The translations under genes were made by a program, and so were the position numbers. DNA of 64,000 nucleotides, from NCBI GenBank assembly GCA_005883575.1, contig VBFH01000023.1, forward strand, positions 1 through 64,000, read 5' to 3'. Positions 44,647 through 55,856 of this stretch are shown piece by piece. This DNA comes from Chloroflexota bacterium. Lineage in GTDB: Bacteria > Chloroflexota > Dormibacteria > Dormibacterales > Dormibacteraceae. The number at the start of each line of letters is the position of its first letter. Positions within the stretch are counted from its first letter, which is position 1. The notes under the pieces were generated by a model that was not told the origin of the DNA, made no database searches, and saw only the letters and a list, made by a program, of their open reading frames with translations.

Positions 44647-46146
44647 ATGGTCAGAACTCGGCCTCTTCGTTTCCGGCGCCTGATCGCCGGCGTCGCTAGC
44701 TCGGTTCTTGCCCTGCCCGCGGGCGCGGTATTACCCGTGGCCGCGGGTGTCGTCATGCACCCGGTCGTGAGCGACTTCGTACAGATCACCTCGAGCACTA
44801 CACCGCCGACCCAGGCGCAGTGCGCATCGGCCATCCCGGTCAAGCGGCGGTGCTTCTCGCCGCAGGCGATCCAGGCCGCGTACAACCTGGGGCCGCTTTA
44901 TGCCCAGGGCATCAACGGGCGGGACGTGACGATCGCGATCGTCGACTCTTTCGGCAGCGACACCATCGCCCACGATCTGCACGTCTACGACCAGGCGTTC
45001 GGCCTCCAGCCGATGTGCGGTGAGGAAGGCGTCACGTGCACTGCAGGGATGCCAACCTTCAGTCAGCTGCACGTCCAGGGTGCGCCTCCGACCAACTCGA
45101 TCCCGGGTAAGAACTCGACCGATCTGGAGACTCACAGCCTGTGGGCGATCGAGGTCTCACTGGATGTCGAGGTGGCGCACGCAATGTCGCCGATGGCGAA
45201 CATCCTGCTGGTGACGACGCCGACCGCCGAAACGCTCGGTGTGCAGGGCTTCCCCGACATGATGAACGCCGAGCAGTACGTCGTCGACCATCACCTCGCG
45301 AGCGTGATCTCCCAGAGCTTCGGCTCGGCGGAGGACGCGTTCGGAAGCTTCCAGTCCCTGCTCAAGCTTCGCCATGCGTTTGTCTCGGCGGCCGGCAGTG
45401 GAGTCACCGTGCTGGCATCGTCTGGTGACTTCGGCACCGCGAATGAGCAGAAGCAGCCGCCGAAGATCTTCCCGACCATTCCTTTCCCAACCGTGTCGTG
45501 GCCGGCCAGCGACCCGCTCGTCACCGGAATCGGCGGCACCTACCTCTGCACCGACCCTAACAACACGACCACGCGCACCGTCGACAGCAGCAGCCCGCCG
45601 ACCAACTGCCAGAGCAACCCTGGCGTGGCAGAGGTCGGCTGGGTCGACAGCGGTGGCGGGTTCAGCCACGTCTTCGCGAAGCCGTCCTACCAGAGCTCAC
45701 TCCCCGCCGGTAGCACCGCGATCGGTGCCATGCGGGGCGTTCCGGACGTCGCGCTTCAAGCGAGCTCGCGCACCGGCGCCCTGATCTACATCTCCCTTCC
45801 TCCCCAGGGCAACGGCGGTCTCGTCTGCCCCGGCGGCAGCCCGTGCAGCACCGGCTGGTACGACATCGGAGGCACCTCGCTCAGCTGCCCGCAGTGGGCG
45901 GCGTTCGTGGCCATGGCGGACCAGATCAAGGGAGCAGGCCTCGGGCCGATCAACTCGGCGCTGTACACCGTCGCCGGCGATCCGGCGAAATACGCCAACG
46001 ACTTCTACGACATCACAGTCGGCAACAACCAGGCCGACCCGACCGTGCCGGGCTATCCCGCAACCACTGGTTGGGATCCGGTCACCGGCCTCGGGACGCT
46101 CAACGCGGCGCGCCTGATCCCAGACCTGGTCGCGGCCTCGCCCTAG
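44647..46146 (+). CDS. Secreted sedolisin-family (S53) serine-carboxyl peptidase
   Basis: 499 residues. A Sec-type signal (RRLIAGVASSVLALPAGAVL) is followed almost directly by the catalytic domain. The Glu-Asp pair is in SLWAIEVSLDVEVAHAMSP, the oxyanion Asp in LASSGDFGT, the Ser in GGTSLSCPQWAAF, and calcium-site sequences FYDITVGNN and WDPVTGLGT. Such proteases act outside the cell, usually at acid pH. The large N-terminal prodomain found in kumamolisin-type enzymes is not present, so folding may be unassisted. AGGAGG lies 7 bases before ATG 44647. It is alone on its strand and ends in a strong terminator. Confidence 0.9.
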   Translation: MVRTRPLRFRRLIAGVASSVLALPAGAVLPVAAGVVMHPVVSDFVQITSSTTPPTQAQCASAIPVKRRCFSPQAIQAAYNLGPLYAQGINGRDVTIAIVDSFGSDTIAHDLHVYDQAFGLQPMCGEEGVTCTAGMPTFSQLHVQGAPPTNSIPGKNSTDLETHSLWAIEVSLDVEVAHAMSPMANILLVTTPTAETLGVQGFPDMMNAEQYVVDHHLASVISQSFGSAEDAFGSFQSLLKLRHAFVSAAGSGVTVLASSGDFGTANEQKQPPKIFPTIPFPTVSWPASDPLVTGIGGTYLCTDPNNTTTRTVDSSSPPTNCQSNPGVAEVGWVDSGGGFSHVFAKPSYQSSLPAGSTAIGAMRGVPDVALQASSRTGALIYISLPPQGNGGLVCPGGSPCSTGWYDIGGTSLSCPQWAAFVAMADQIKGAGLGPINSALYTVAGDPAKYANDFYDITVGNNQADPTVPGYPATTGWDPVTGLGTLNAARLIPDLVAASP

Positions 46147-46152
46147 CCAGAT

Positions 46153-46185
46153 GTAGGGGGACTCGCCGCGAGTCCCCCTACTTTT
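46153..46185 (+). terminator. Strong rho-independent terminator after the sedolisin gene
   Basis: A perfect 13-bp stem GTAGGGGGACTCG / CGAGTCCCCCTAC with loop CCG, followed by TTTT, begins 7 bp after the stop codon. It also lies just after the end of the convergent M23 gene, but lacks a T-run on that strand. Confidence 0.9.
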
Positions 46186-46849
46186 ACGTCAACAGCGGGC
46201 GTTTTCCTCTGGCCAGGGGGACCGGCGGCTCATGCGACTCCAGGAACGCGTTCGGGTCGACAAACTTATACGGGAACGCCGGAAAGCCTGCGCACGACTT
46301 GGGCGGCAGCGCCCCATTCCACGCGTGCGGCTCGAAGTCGCCCCTGAAGACGGCAAAGTGGAGATGGGTGCGGCTGCCCATATCCGCCACGTCGGCGAAC
46401 GCCTGACTGCGCTTCACGGCGGAGCCGGTGCGAAACGCCGACCTCAGCCAGACATGCCAGTACTGCGTGATCACGACCCCCGCGCTGGTTCGGTGCCGGA
46501 TCAGGACGCCGCCGCGAAAGCTTGGATCGACCATGTAACCGACGATCACGCCGTCGCCCGCCGCCGTCACGGGCTGGATGCCGGTCGCGATGTCGACACC
46601 GGTGTGCAGCCACACCGCACCTGATGCGCACGCGCGCAGCGCGACGCCGTTGCACAAGCGCCACTGGCTGCCGAAGCCAAGGCAGTGAGGCGACCACGTG
46701 GGCAATGGATGCTGAAAGATGTCGGCCGAGCTGACCGCCGTCTTCGCCGGTGTTGCGACGAAGGTCGAGCTGGGACCGTCCGAGCCGGCCGGCACCGCGA
46801 TCATGAGCTGCAAGGTGCCGGCCAGCAACGCCGCCTTGGCCCGGTTCAT
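46184..46849 (-). CDS. M23/LytM-like secreted peptidase
   Basis: 221 residues from ATG at 46849. An N-terminal signal peptide (MNRAKAALLAGTLQLMIAVP) is followed by a peptidase M23 fold: LHTGVDIATG (HxxxD zinc ligands), GDGVIVGYMVDPSFRGGVLI, VITQYWHVWLRS and RTHLHFAVFRG (HxH). The zinc ligands of LytM enzymes are all present, so it is probably an active endopeptidase of peptidoglycan cross-bridges or another glycine-rich substrate. Cys residues in SPHCLGF and RLCNGVALRAC may form disulfides. It converges with the sedolisin gene. Confidence 0.85.
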   Translation of the reverse strand: MNRAKAALLAGTLQLMIAVPAGSDGPSSTFVATPAKTAVSSADIFQHPLPTWSPHCLGFGSQWRLCNGVALRACASGAVWLHTGVDIATGIQPVTAAGDGVIVGYMVDPSFRGGVLIRHRTSAGVVITQYWHVWLRSAFRTGSAVKRSQAFADVADMGSRTHLHFAVFRGDFEPHAWNGALPPKSCAGFPAFPYKFVDPNAFLESHEPPVPLARGKRPLLT

Positions 46850-46914
46850 GCACCCAGTATCAACATGCGTGGCTGGCGCCAGGGTGGCCACGAGGCCGTG
46901 CCCGCGGCCGAAGA

Positions 46915-48405
46915 TCAGGCGATGTCGACGATGACGTTCTTGATCTCGGTGTACAGGTCCAGCGCGTGGGGGCCGAGCTCGCGTCCCCAGCCGCTCTGCT
47001 TGTATCCGCCCCACGGCGTGACCGGGTCCACAATGTGATAGCAGTTGACGTAGACGGTGCCCGCCTTCAGCGCGTGCGCCACCCGATGTGCGCGCGCGAC
47101 GTTGCTCGTCCACACGCCTGCGACGAGGCCATAGATGGTGCTGTTTGCCTTGGCAACCAGGTCATCCTCATCCGTGAACGGAATCGCCGACACGACTGGG
47201 CCGAAGATCTCCTCGCGCGCGATGCGCATGTTGCTGTCCACGTGCGCAAACACGGTGGGCTTGACGAAATAACCGGAGTCGAGGCCTGCCGGCCGGCCGC
47301 CGCCGGCAAGCAACCGAGCTCCCTCCCTGTTCCCGACTGAGATGTAGCCGAGCACCCGCTCCATCTGCGTCTTCGACACGAGCGGACCCATCTGCGTCAC
47401 GGGATCGATCCCGGGGCCGATCCGAGTTTCCGCGACGGTCTTCAGGAGCTCGTCCAGCGTCTGGTCGTACACCTTTTCCTGGACGAACAGGCGCGAGCCC
47501 GCGGAGCAGACCTGGCCCTGATTGAAGAAGATGCCGAAGAACGCGCCCGAGACCGCCCGCGTCAGGTCCGCGTCGGCGAAGACGATGTTGGGCGATTTCC
47601 CGCCCAGCTCGAGGCTCACGCGCTTCAGGTTGCTGTCGGCCGACGCCCGCGCGATGAGCTTCCCGACCTCGGTGGAACCCGTAAACGCGATCTTGTCGAC
47701 GTCAGAGTGAGCGGCGAGCCGTGCGCCCGCGATCTCGCCTCGCCCTGGCACGACGTTGACCACGCCATCGGGCACCTCCGCTTGCTGAATCAGCTCGGCG
47801 AGCATGAGCGCGCTGAGCGGAGTCTCCTCTGACGGCTTCAGGACCACGCTGTTGCCGCACGCGAGTGCGGGCGCAAGCTTCCACGCCGCCATGAGCAACG
47901 GGAAGTTCCAGGGGATGATCTGACCGACCACACCAATCGGCTCGCGCAGCGTGTAGCTCAGGTACTTGCCCGGCAGCGACACTTGCTGGGTCGCCCCATC
48001 GAGTTTGGTCACCCAGCCCGCGTAATAACGGAAGGTCGCCGCGGCGAGCGGGGCATGAAACAACAAGGCGTCGTTGATCGGCATCCCGTTGTCGAGCGTC
48101 TCGAGCTGGGCGAGCTCGGTGGCGCGCTCTTCGATCATGTCGCCGATCTTCCAGAGTGCGGCGGCCCGTTCCGCAGGCGGGAGGTCGCGCCAGGTGCCGC
48201 GGTCGAACGACTTGCGCGCCGCGGCGACCGCGCGGTCGACGTCCTCCGCGGCGGCCTCTGCGACCCTGGCCAGGATCTCGCCGGTCGACGGGTCCAGCGT
48301 TTCGAAGGTTTTGCCGTCGGCGGCGTCCGTCCACCGCCCTCCGATGAAGAGCTTCTTCGGCTGGCTTTTCAGAAAAGCAGCGACTTCCAGCTCTTCGGCG
48401 ATCAT
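46915..48405 (-). CDS. Aldehyde dehydrogenase (NAD(P)+)
   Basis: 496-residue ALDH superfamily enzyme. Conserved blocks: IGGRWTDAADGKTFETLDPS, GQIIPWNFPLLMAAWKLAPA, LKPSEETPLSALMLAELIQ, FTGSTEVGKLIARA, the Glu base in LELGGKSPNIVF, the catalytic Cys in NQGQVCSAGSRL, and REEIFGPVVSAIPF. Oxidises an aldehyde to the acid in the cytosol; the AldA/BetB-like substrate range is broad and not predictable. It is alone on its strand. Confidence 0.95.
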   Translation of the reverse strand: MIAEELEVAAFLKSQPKKLFIGGRWTDAADGKTFETLDPSTGEILARVAEAAAEDVDRAVAAARKSFDRGTWRDLPPAERAAALWKIGDMIEERATELAQLETLDNGMPINDALLFHAPLAAATFRYYAGWVTKLDGATQQVSLPGKYLSYTLREPIGVVGQIIPWNFPLLMAAWKLAPALACGNSVVLKPSEETPLSALMLAELIQQAEVPDGVVNVVPGRGEIAGARLAAHSDVDKIAFTGSTEVGKLIARASADSNLKRVSLELGGKSPNIVFADADLTRAVSGAFFGIFFNQGQVCSAGSRLFVQEKVYDQTLDELLKTVAETRIGPGIDPVTQMGPLVSKTQMERVLGYISVGNREGARLLAGGGRPAGLDSGYFVKPTVFAHVDSNMRIAREEIFGPVVSAIPFTDEDDLVAKANSTIYGLVAGVWTSNVARAHRVAHALKAGTVYVNCYHIVDPVTPWGGYKQSGWGRELGPHALDLYTEIKNVIVDIA

Positions 48406-48443
48406 GGCAGCATGCTACGCGCTCACAAGGTAGGCTCTTGGGA

Positions 48444-48611
48444 ATGTTGATGGAAGTCACCTGCAGGTGCGGGTGGACGACGCGCGGCTCGAGGTCCGAG
48501 GTGATCACCAGGGTGCGGGAGCACGGACGCAGCCAGCACCAGCAGGAGATCACCCCGGCGCAGATTCGCGCCATCTGGCGGGTCGTCGAGGGCAGTGGCG
48601 CGAAGAGGTAA
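48444..48611 (+). CDS. Small DUF1059-like protein
   Basis: 55 residues (or 53 from the second ATG, 48450): MEVTCRCGWTTRGSRSEVIT, then VREHGRSQHQQEITPAQIRA, IWRVVEG. The CxCGW start and the EHGRxxH...E(I/L)T pattern are those of the DUF1059 family of small proteins, with Cys/His residues that may bind a metal. No function is established. It starts 38 bp from the divergent aldehyde dehydrogenase and ends 19 bp before the next gene. Confidence 0.65.
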   Translation: MLMEVTCRCGWTTRGSRSEVITRVREHGRSQHQQEITPAQIRAIWRVVEGSGAKR

Positions 48612-48630
48612 GGCGCCGATCGCGTCTCTC

Positions 48631-49149
48631 ATGGAGACGATGGGTCCGCCCATCTCCTCTCTCCCCTGGTCCCCGCATTTCGTCGCCCAGACGCTGGAGG
48701 TCTTGCCGGTCTGGCTGGGCGAGGCCGGTCTCTTCTGGATGAAGCCGATGCACGGGGAATCGCTGCGCATCGGCCTGCCTTCCTCCGCACGGCCCGCGGA
48801 CGTCGTCCTCGACGTACTGAGGTGGTATCCGCTGACCCCGACCGTCGTCCACTCGACGTCGTGGCGGCACGAGGAAGGCCGGATCATCCTCACATACGTG
48901 GCGGTCGTCGAACCTCCTGGGGACCTGGCGAAGGACTCGCTCATCGCGCTTCCCGTGCATCGGGCTGAGCTCGCGCGGGGCGGCGCGATGTCAGCGCCAC
49001 AATCCATCGGCGTCGACGCGGTCATCGAGCATGCGCTTCGTCACGTGTCGTGGTTGGTGCGCGACGACCCCGCCGTGATGAAGGAGCTCGAGGGCTGGAG
49101 AGAAGCCCTCGCGGGCTTCGAACCGGAGCCCTTTCGCGCGCTGGTCTGA
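48631..49149 (+). CDS. Conserved-looking hypothetical protein
   Basis: 172 residues from ATG at 48631, METMGPPISSLPWSPHFVAQ. No signal peptide or membrane helix. An N-terminal alpha/beta part (LRIGLPSSARPADVVLDVLR, SWRHEEGRIILTYVAVVEPP) leads to a helical C-terminus (VIEHALRHVSWLVRDDPAVM, GWREALAGFEPEPFRALV). I do not recognise a family. The stop overlaps the proposed malQ start as CTGA, so it is likely co-translated with malQ. Codon usage is like the neighbours. Confidence 0.65.
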   Translation: METMGPPISSLPWSPHFVAQTLEVLPVWLGEAGLFWMKPMHGESLRIGLPSSARPADVVLDVLRWYPLTPTVVHSTSWRHEEGRIILTYVAVVEPPGDLAKDSLIALPVHRAELARGGAMSAPQSIGVDAVIEHALRHVSWLVRDDPAVMKELEGWREALAGFEPEPFRALV

Positions 49150-50768
49150 TCTCGCTGGGTTCGGAAAAAGCGCGACGCTGGGGCATCCTACCGGCCTACT
49201 ACGGATGGCAGGGCGACCTTGTGGAGACGCCTTTGGCGGTCGAGCAAACGATGCTCGAATCGATGGGAGCGGGGACGGATCGGCCGCCTCGCATCCGGCG
49301 GCCGCGCCTTCCCGCTGAACCGTGTTGGCCCGCGCCCGAGCGGGCATGGGGTTGGGCGATCCAGCTGTATGCGCTGCGCTCGCGCGACAGCTGGGGCGTC
49401 GGCGACCTCGCCGACCTGCGCCGCTTCGCGCGTTGGTCGCGCCAGGTGGGCGCCTCGATCATGTTGCTCAACCCTCTCGGCGCGCAGACGCCGACGCTGC
49501 CATACCAACCATCGCCGTACTTCGCGTCGACGCGGAGGTTTCGCAACATCGTCTATCTGCGCGTCGAAGAGGTCGAGGGTGCAGACAGGGTCGACTTCGC
49601 GGCTGAGCGTGAGACCGCGCGAATGCTCAACCAGCACCGCCTCATCGACTACGACCAGGTGTTCCAGCTCAAATCGCAAGCTCTCGAGAAGGTCTTTCAT
49701 GCGGCCCGGCAGCCCCGGGGCTTGGCTTCCTACGAGGCGAGACAGGGAAGCGCGCTGCGAGACTTCGCGACGTTCAATGCTCTCTGCGAGCTGTACGGGC
49801 CGGCCTGGCGCAGCTGGCCGGAGGACATGCCCACCCCACAGCCCGAGCGCGTCGCGTACCACCAGTGGCTGCAATTTCACGTCGACCGCCAGCTGGCGCG
49901 CGCGTCACGCGAGATTGGTCTCATCACCGATGTGCCGGTCGGATTCGCGTCCGACGGTTTCGATGCCTGGCGGTGGCGCGACTACCTGGCGCCGAGGATG
50001 CGCGTCGGCGCTCCGCCGGACGAGTTCTTTCGCGATGGCCAGGACTGGGGTCTACCGCCCCTCAATCCGTGGAAGCTCAGCAAGGCACACTGGGCGCCTT
50101 TCATCGACGCGATCCGGAGCGCGAGACGTCACGCCACGGGCATCCGGCTCGACCACGTGATGGGACTCTTCCGGCTTTTCTGGATCCCGGACGGGATGAC
50201 CGCCGCCCAGGGTGCATATGTGCGGTACCCGGCTCGCGTCCTCCTGTCTCTCCTCGCCGACGAGAGCCGGCGCGCGCGGGCCTTCGTCATCGGCGAGGAC
50301 CTGGGCCTCGTTGAACCGGCCGTGCGCCGGCAGCTGAAACAGAAAGGGTCGCTTTCCTACCGGCTCGTGTGGTTCGAGAGCTCGGACCCGGTGAGCTGGC
50401 CGCACGACGCCGTCGCCGCGCTGGGCACGCACGATCTACCCACTGTGGCAGGCATCTGGACCCGCAGCGAGCCCGAGCACCGGCTGCACCACCTCCGCGA
50501 AAAGCTCGTGCAGCTGACCCACCTGCCGGACGACACGCCGCCGGTCGACGTCGCCGTCACGGTCTACGCGCATCTCGCGCAAGGCAGGCCGCGGATGGTG
50601 CTGGCCTCCATGGAGGACGCGCTCGGCGTGCACGAGCGGCCGAACGTCCCGGGCACGACGGACGAGTTTCCAAACTGGCGACTTGCACTGCCACTCAGCC
50701 TCGAGGAGATCGAGCGGGCCGACGGCGTTGCGCGCATCGCCGCCGCGATGAAGGCCGCCGGCCGGTGA
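49146..50768 (+). CDS. malQ: 4-alpha-glucanotransferase (amylomaltase)
   Basis: Transfers alpha-1,4-glucan segments in glycogen or maltodextrin turnover; GH77. Motifs: WGILPAYYGWQGDLVETPLA (family N-terminus), SWGVGDLADLRRFARW, RLDHVMGLFRLFWIPDG (nucleophile Asp), VIGEDLG (acid/base Glu), GTHDLPTVAGIW, and EFPNWRLALPLSLEEI. The conserved N-terminus has no ATG. CTG at 49146, overlapping the preceding stop as CTGA, gives 540 residues; CTG at 49155 is also possible. An in-frame TTG at 49050 would overlap the previous gene by 100 bp. Confidence 0.93.
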   Translation: MISLGSEKARRWGILPAYYGWQGDLVETPLAVEQTMLESMGAGTDRPPRIRRPRLPAEPCWPAPERAWGWAIQLYALRSRDSWGVGDLADLRRFARWSRQVGASIMLLNPLGAQTPTLPYQPSPYFASTRRFRNIVYLRVEEVEGADRVDFAAERETARMLNQHRLIDYDQVFQLKSQALEKVFHAARQPRGLASYEARQGSALRDFATFNALCELYGPAWRSWPEDMPTPQPERVAYHQWLQFHVDRQLARASREIGLITDVPVGFASDGFDAWRWRDYLAPRMRVGAPPDEFFRDGQDWGLPPLNPWKLSKAHWAPFIDAIRSARRHATGIRLDHVMGLFRLFWIPDGMTAAQGAYVRYPARVLLSLLADESRRARAFVIGEDLGLVEPAVRRQLKQKGSLSYRLVWFESSDPVSWPHDAVAALGTHDLPTVAGIWTRSEPEHRLHHLREKLVQLTHLPDDTPPVDVAVTVYAHLAQGRPRMVLASMEDALGVHERPNVPGTTDEFPNWRLALPLSLEEIERADGVARIAAAMKAAGR

Positions 50769-51009
50769 CGGCTTTCGCACCGGTCGGCAATGGCCGCGTC
50801 CTCGCATACGTCGCCGCGCGACCCGGCGAGTAGCTCATACATGCGCGTGGGGCCAACGTGCTCCGGATCATTGAATCCCAGCCGCCGATGACTCGCTTTG
50901 AATGGTGGTTAAACCGATTTGCGCGGAATCCAGTCTGGGGGTTGAATGCCGTCAAGGCCGATTCGGCCGCTATTCGAGGACCGATTCGAAACATCGGTAT
51001 CTTTGCGAT

Positions 51010-53712
<2,703 letters not shown>

Positions 53713-53716
53713 ATTC

Positions 53717-53764
53717 ACCTCCCCACCGTGTGGGGAGGTCGGCGCGAAGCGTCGGGTGGGCGGG
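53717..53764 (+). repeat. Two-hairpin intergenic repeat, copy B
   Basis: A perfect 10-bp stem ACCTCCCCAC-CGT-GTGGGGAGGT is followed by CGGCGC-GAA-GCGTCG and GGTGGGCGGG. It has the same plan as the copy at 40846-40889 and also starts 4 bp after a stop codon (acnA). The shared core is ACCTCCCC, GGGGAGGT and the GAA-loop hairpin. Confidence 0.7.
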
Positions 53765-53790
53765 AAACCCTCTGGCTAGACTGAGGGTTC

Positions 53791-53970
53791 CTAAGCCGCG
53801 GTTTCGGCTTCGCCCGTCCGGATCGGCGCCCTGCGCTCGTGGCCGCACTCCGGACACTCGTACAAACCATCCACGACGTCAGGCCGTGAGGAGTCGGAGT
53901 GCATGGTGCGCAGTCGCATCGGCACCATCGATTCGTGCCGGTCGCAGGCCGGGGCCTCGTCCAAGATCAT
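53791..53970 (-). CDS. Small zinc-ribbon-like protein
   Basis: A 59-residue open frame from ATG at 53970: MILDEAPACDRHESMVPMRL, RTMHSDSSRPDVVDGLYECP, ECGHERRAPIRTGEAETAA. The CDRH pair and CPECGH look like a split zinc ribbon. Similar small proteins with a C-terminal ECPxCGxER element occur in high-GC bacteria but have no known role. Third-codon GC is high throughout. It lies alone between acnA and a PucR-type regulator and is divergent from the latter. Confidence 0.65.
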   Translation of the reverse strand: MILDEAPACDRHESMVPMRLRTMHSDSSRPDVVDGLYECPECGHERRAPIRTGEAETAA

Positions 53971-54070
53971 GGGCTGACGTTACGGGGCCTGGTTGAGATC
54001 CTCCTAGTGCTCCCGGCACAACCTTTGGCCGGATTTGCTTGTCGCCCGTCCACATCATAAGCTTGAGTTG

Positions 54071-55777
54071 ATGGCGACCAAGAAGGTCGAGGTCGAGGAA
54101 CCCCGGCCTACGGTGCGCGAGGCGATGCGCTCGGTGCTCGCTTCGGCCAAGCTCGTCGCGGGCGCGGAGGGTCTGGACCGCCACGTCGAGTGGGTCCGGT
54201 TGATGGAGACGCCTGAGGTCCAGCCACGGGCGGGCGACCTGATGTTCACCAGCGGCTTCCCGATCAAGGACGACCCCGACGCGCAGATCCGGCTGGTGGC
54301 CAGGATCGCAGAAGGCGGAGGGGCCGGGCTCGTCGTCAGGCCTCTGCCCTACCTGCGCCGGATCCCTCCCGAGATGGTCTCGGAAGCTGACCGCCTGAAG
54401 GTCCCTCTCTTCACCATCTCCTCCGACGTCCAGTTCGTCGACCTGATGACGCCGCTGCTCGAGCGGATCATCAACGCCGAGCACTGGCGCCTGAAGAGGT
54501 CGATCGAGATCCACCGCCGCTTCACCGAGCTCGTGCTCGACGGCAAGGGTGTGAACGAGATCTGCCGCACCCTGGCCGACCTGCTCGAGAGCGCTGTCGT
54601 GGTCGAGGATGCGAGCTTCCACCTGCTGGCGCATGCAGGCGGCAGCTCGGACCCGCACCGCAAAGAGACGATCCTCCGCCAGGGAACTCCGCACCGCGTC
54701 CTCTACGACCCCCAGATCCAGCGAATTCTGCGCGAGGTGGAGGCCAAGCGCGGCCCGGTCAAGGTGCCGGCCTTTCCACACCTGGGGATGTCGCGCGAGC
54801 GCCTGATCGCGCCCATCTTTGCGGCCAACCAGGTCCTCGGCTACATCTCGGTGCTCGATCACCCGCCACACAACGAAGAGCTCGCCTTCATGGCGATCGA
54901 GCAAGCCGCGCTCGTGCTCGCGCTTTCAATCGCCAAAGAGCGAGAGCTGTCTGAGGTCGAAGGCCGCGTGCGGGGAGAGTTCCTCGAAGATCTCCTCCAC
55001 GGAACCTACGGCGACGAGGCCGCCGCCCAGCGCCGGGCCCGACACGTCGGTTACCCGTTGCACGGCAACCACATCGTGGTCCTGGTCGACATCGACGACT
55101 TCCGCGGATTCAACCGCGTGCGCCAGATCTCCGAAGACGCGATCCAGGCCCTGAAGCGCGAGTTCCTGCGCCGCGTGACTGCCGTCGTGCGCGCGAGCTA
55201 CCAGCGTGCGCTCGTCCAGGGGCGCTCCGACCAGGTGGTCGCCCTGCTGCCCCTCGGCACCGAGGTCGCCGACCATCAGTCGCGCAGCCACGCGCTCGGA
55301 TTGCAGGTCCAGCAAGCGGTCGCGGAATGGAAGCCGGGATTCACCGTCTCGGTGGGCTTCAGCGCGCCGATCGAGGCGCCTATGGGTGTCGAGGGGGCGC
55401 TCCGCGAGGTCACCGCGGTGATGGAGTCGCTCGCCCGCTTCAAGCGCTGGGGCCAGGTCGTCGCCGTGCCTGAGCTCGGCCTGACCGGCCTGCTCGCCGC
55501 CGTGAGCGACGAGCGCCTGGTCGACTACAGCCGCCGGCACCTGGGACCGCTCATCGAGCACGACAGTGCGCGCAAGGGCGCGCTCGTGGCCACCCTCCGC
55601 GCCTACCTCGAGACCGGCGAGCAGCAGCACGCGGCGCAGCGCCTGCGCGTCCATCCGAATACGCTGCGCTACCGCCTGGACAGGATCCGTGAGATCACCG
55701 GGCTCGATCTCGAGGACCCTGAAACGCGGCTCAACCTGAGCGTCGCCCTCCGCGTGCAGTCATTGCTGGGCATGTAG
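54071..55777 (+). CDS. PucR/CdaR family transcriptional regulator
   Basis: 568 residues from ATG at 54071. The N-terminal PucR domain has VASAKLVAGAEGLDRHV-type sequence (LVAGAEGLDRHVEWVRLMET, GDLMFTSGFPIKDD). A central GAF-like and GGDEF-like CdaR segment follows (VVLVDIDDFRGFNRVRQISE, SVGFSAPIEAPMGVEGALRE). The C-terminal HTH_30 is AAQRLRVHPNTLRYRLDRIR. Such regulators control purine, amino acid or polyhydroxy-acid catabolism. The next gene downstream in the same direction is gltB, 79 bp away, so it may act on nitrogen metabolism. The start at 54035 would add 12 residues. Confidence 0.9.
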   Translation: MATKKVEVEEPRPTVREAMRSVLASAKLVAGAEGLDRHVEWVRLMETPEVQPRAGDLMFTSGFPIKDDPDAQIRLVARIAEGGGAGLVVRPLPYLRRIPPEMVSEADRLKVPLFTISSDVQFVDLMTPLLERIINAEHWRLKRSIEIHRRFTELVLDGKGVNEICRTLADLLESAVVVEDASFHLLAHAGGSSDPHRKETILRQGTPHRVLYDPQIQRILREVEAKRGPVKVPAFPHLGMSRERLIAPIFAANQVLGYISVLDHPPHNEELAFMAIEQAALVLALSIAKERELSEVEGRVRGEFLEDLLHGTYGDEAAAQRRARHVGYPLHGNHIVVLVDIDDFRGFNRVRQISEDAIQALKREFLRRVTAVVRASYQRALVQGRSDQVVALLPLGTEVADHQSRSHALGLQVQQAVAEWKPGFTVSVGFSAPIEAPMGVEGALREVTAVMESLARFKRWGQVVAVPELGLTGLLAAVSDERLVDYSRRHLGPLIEHDSARKGALVATLRAYLETGEQQHAAQRLRVHPNTLRYRLDRIREITGLDLEDPETRLNLSVALRVQSLLGM

Positions 55778-55856
55778 CGTTCGCATAAGCAAATCCCGAT
55801 TCTTTTGGTAGCGACGCACTAGCTCGGCACGGCGGCCGGCGGTAGCCTTCCGATCA

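Noticed and set aside
50766-50834. 22-codon frame starting GTGA after malQ
   Set aside because: Good codon usage and an overlapping start, but too short and without any recognisable motif.
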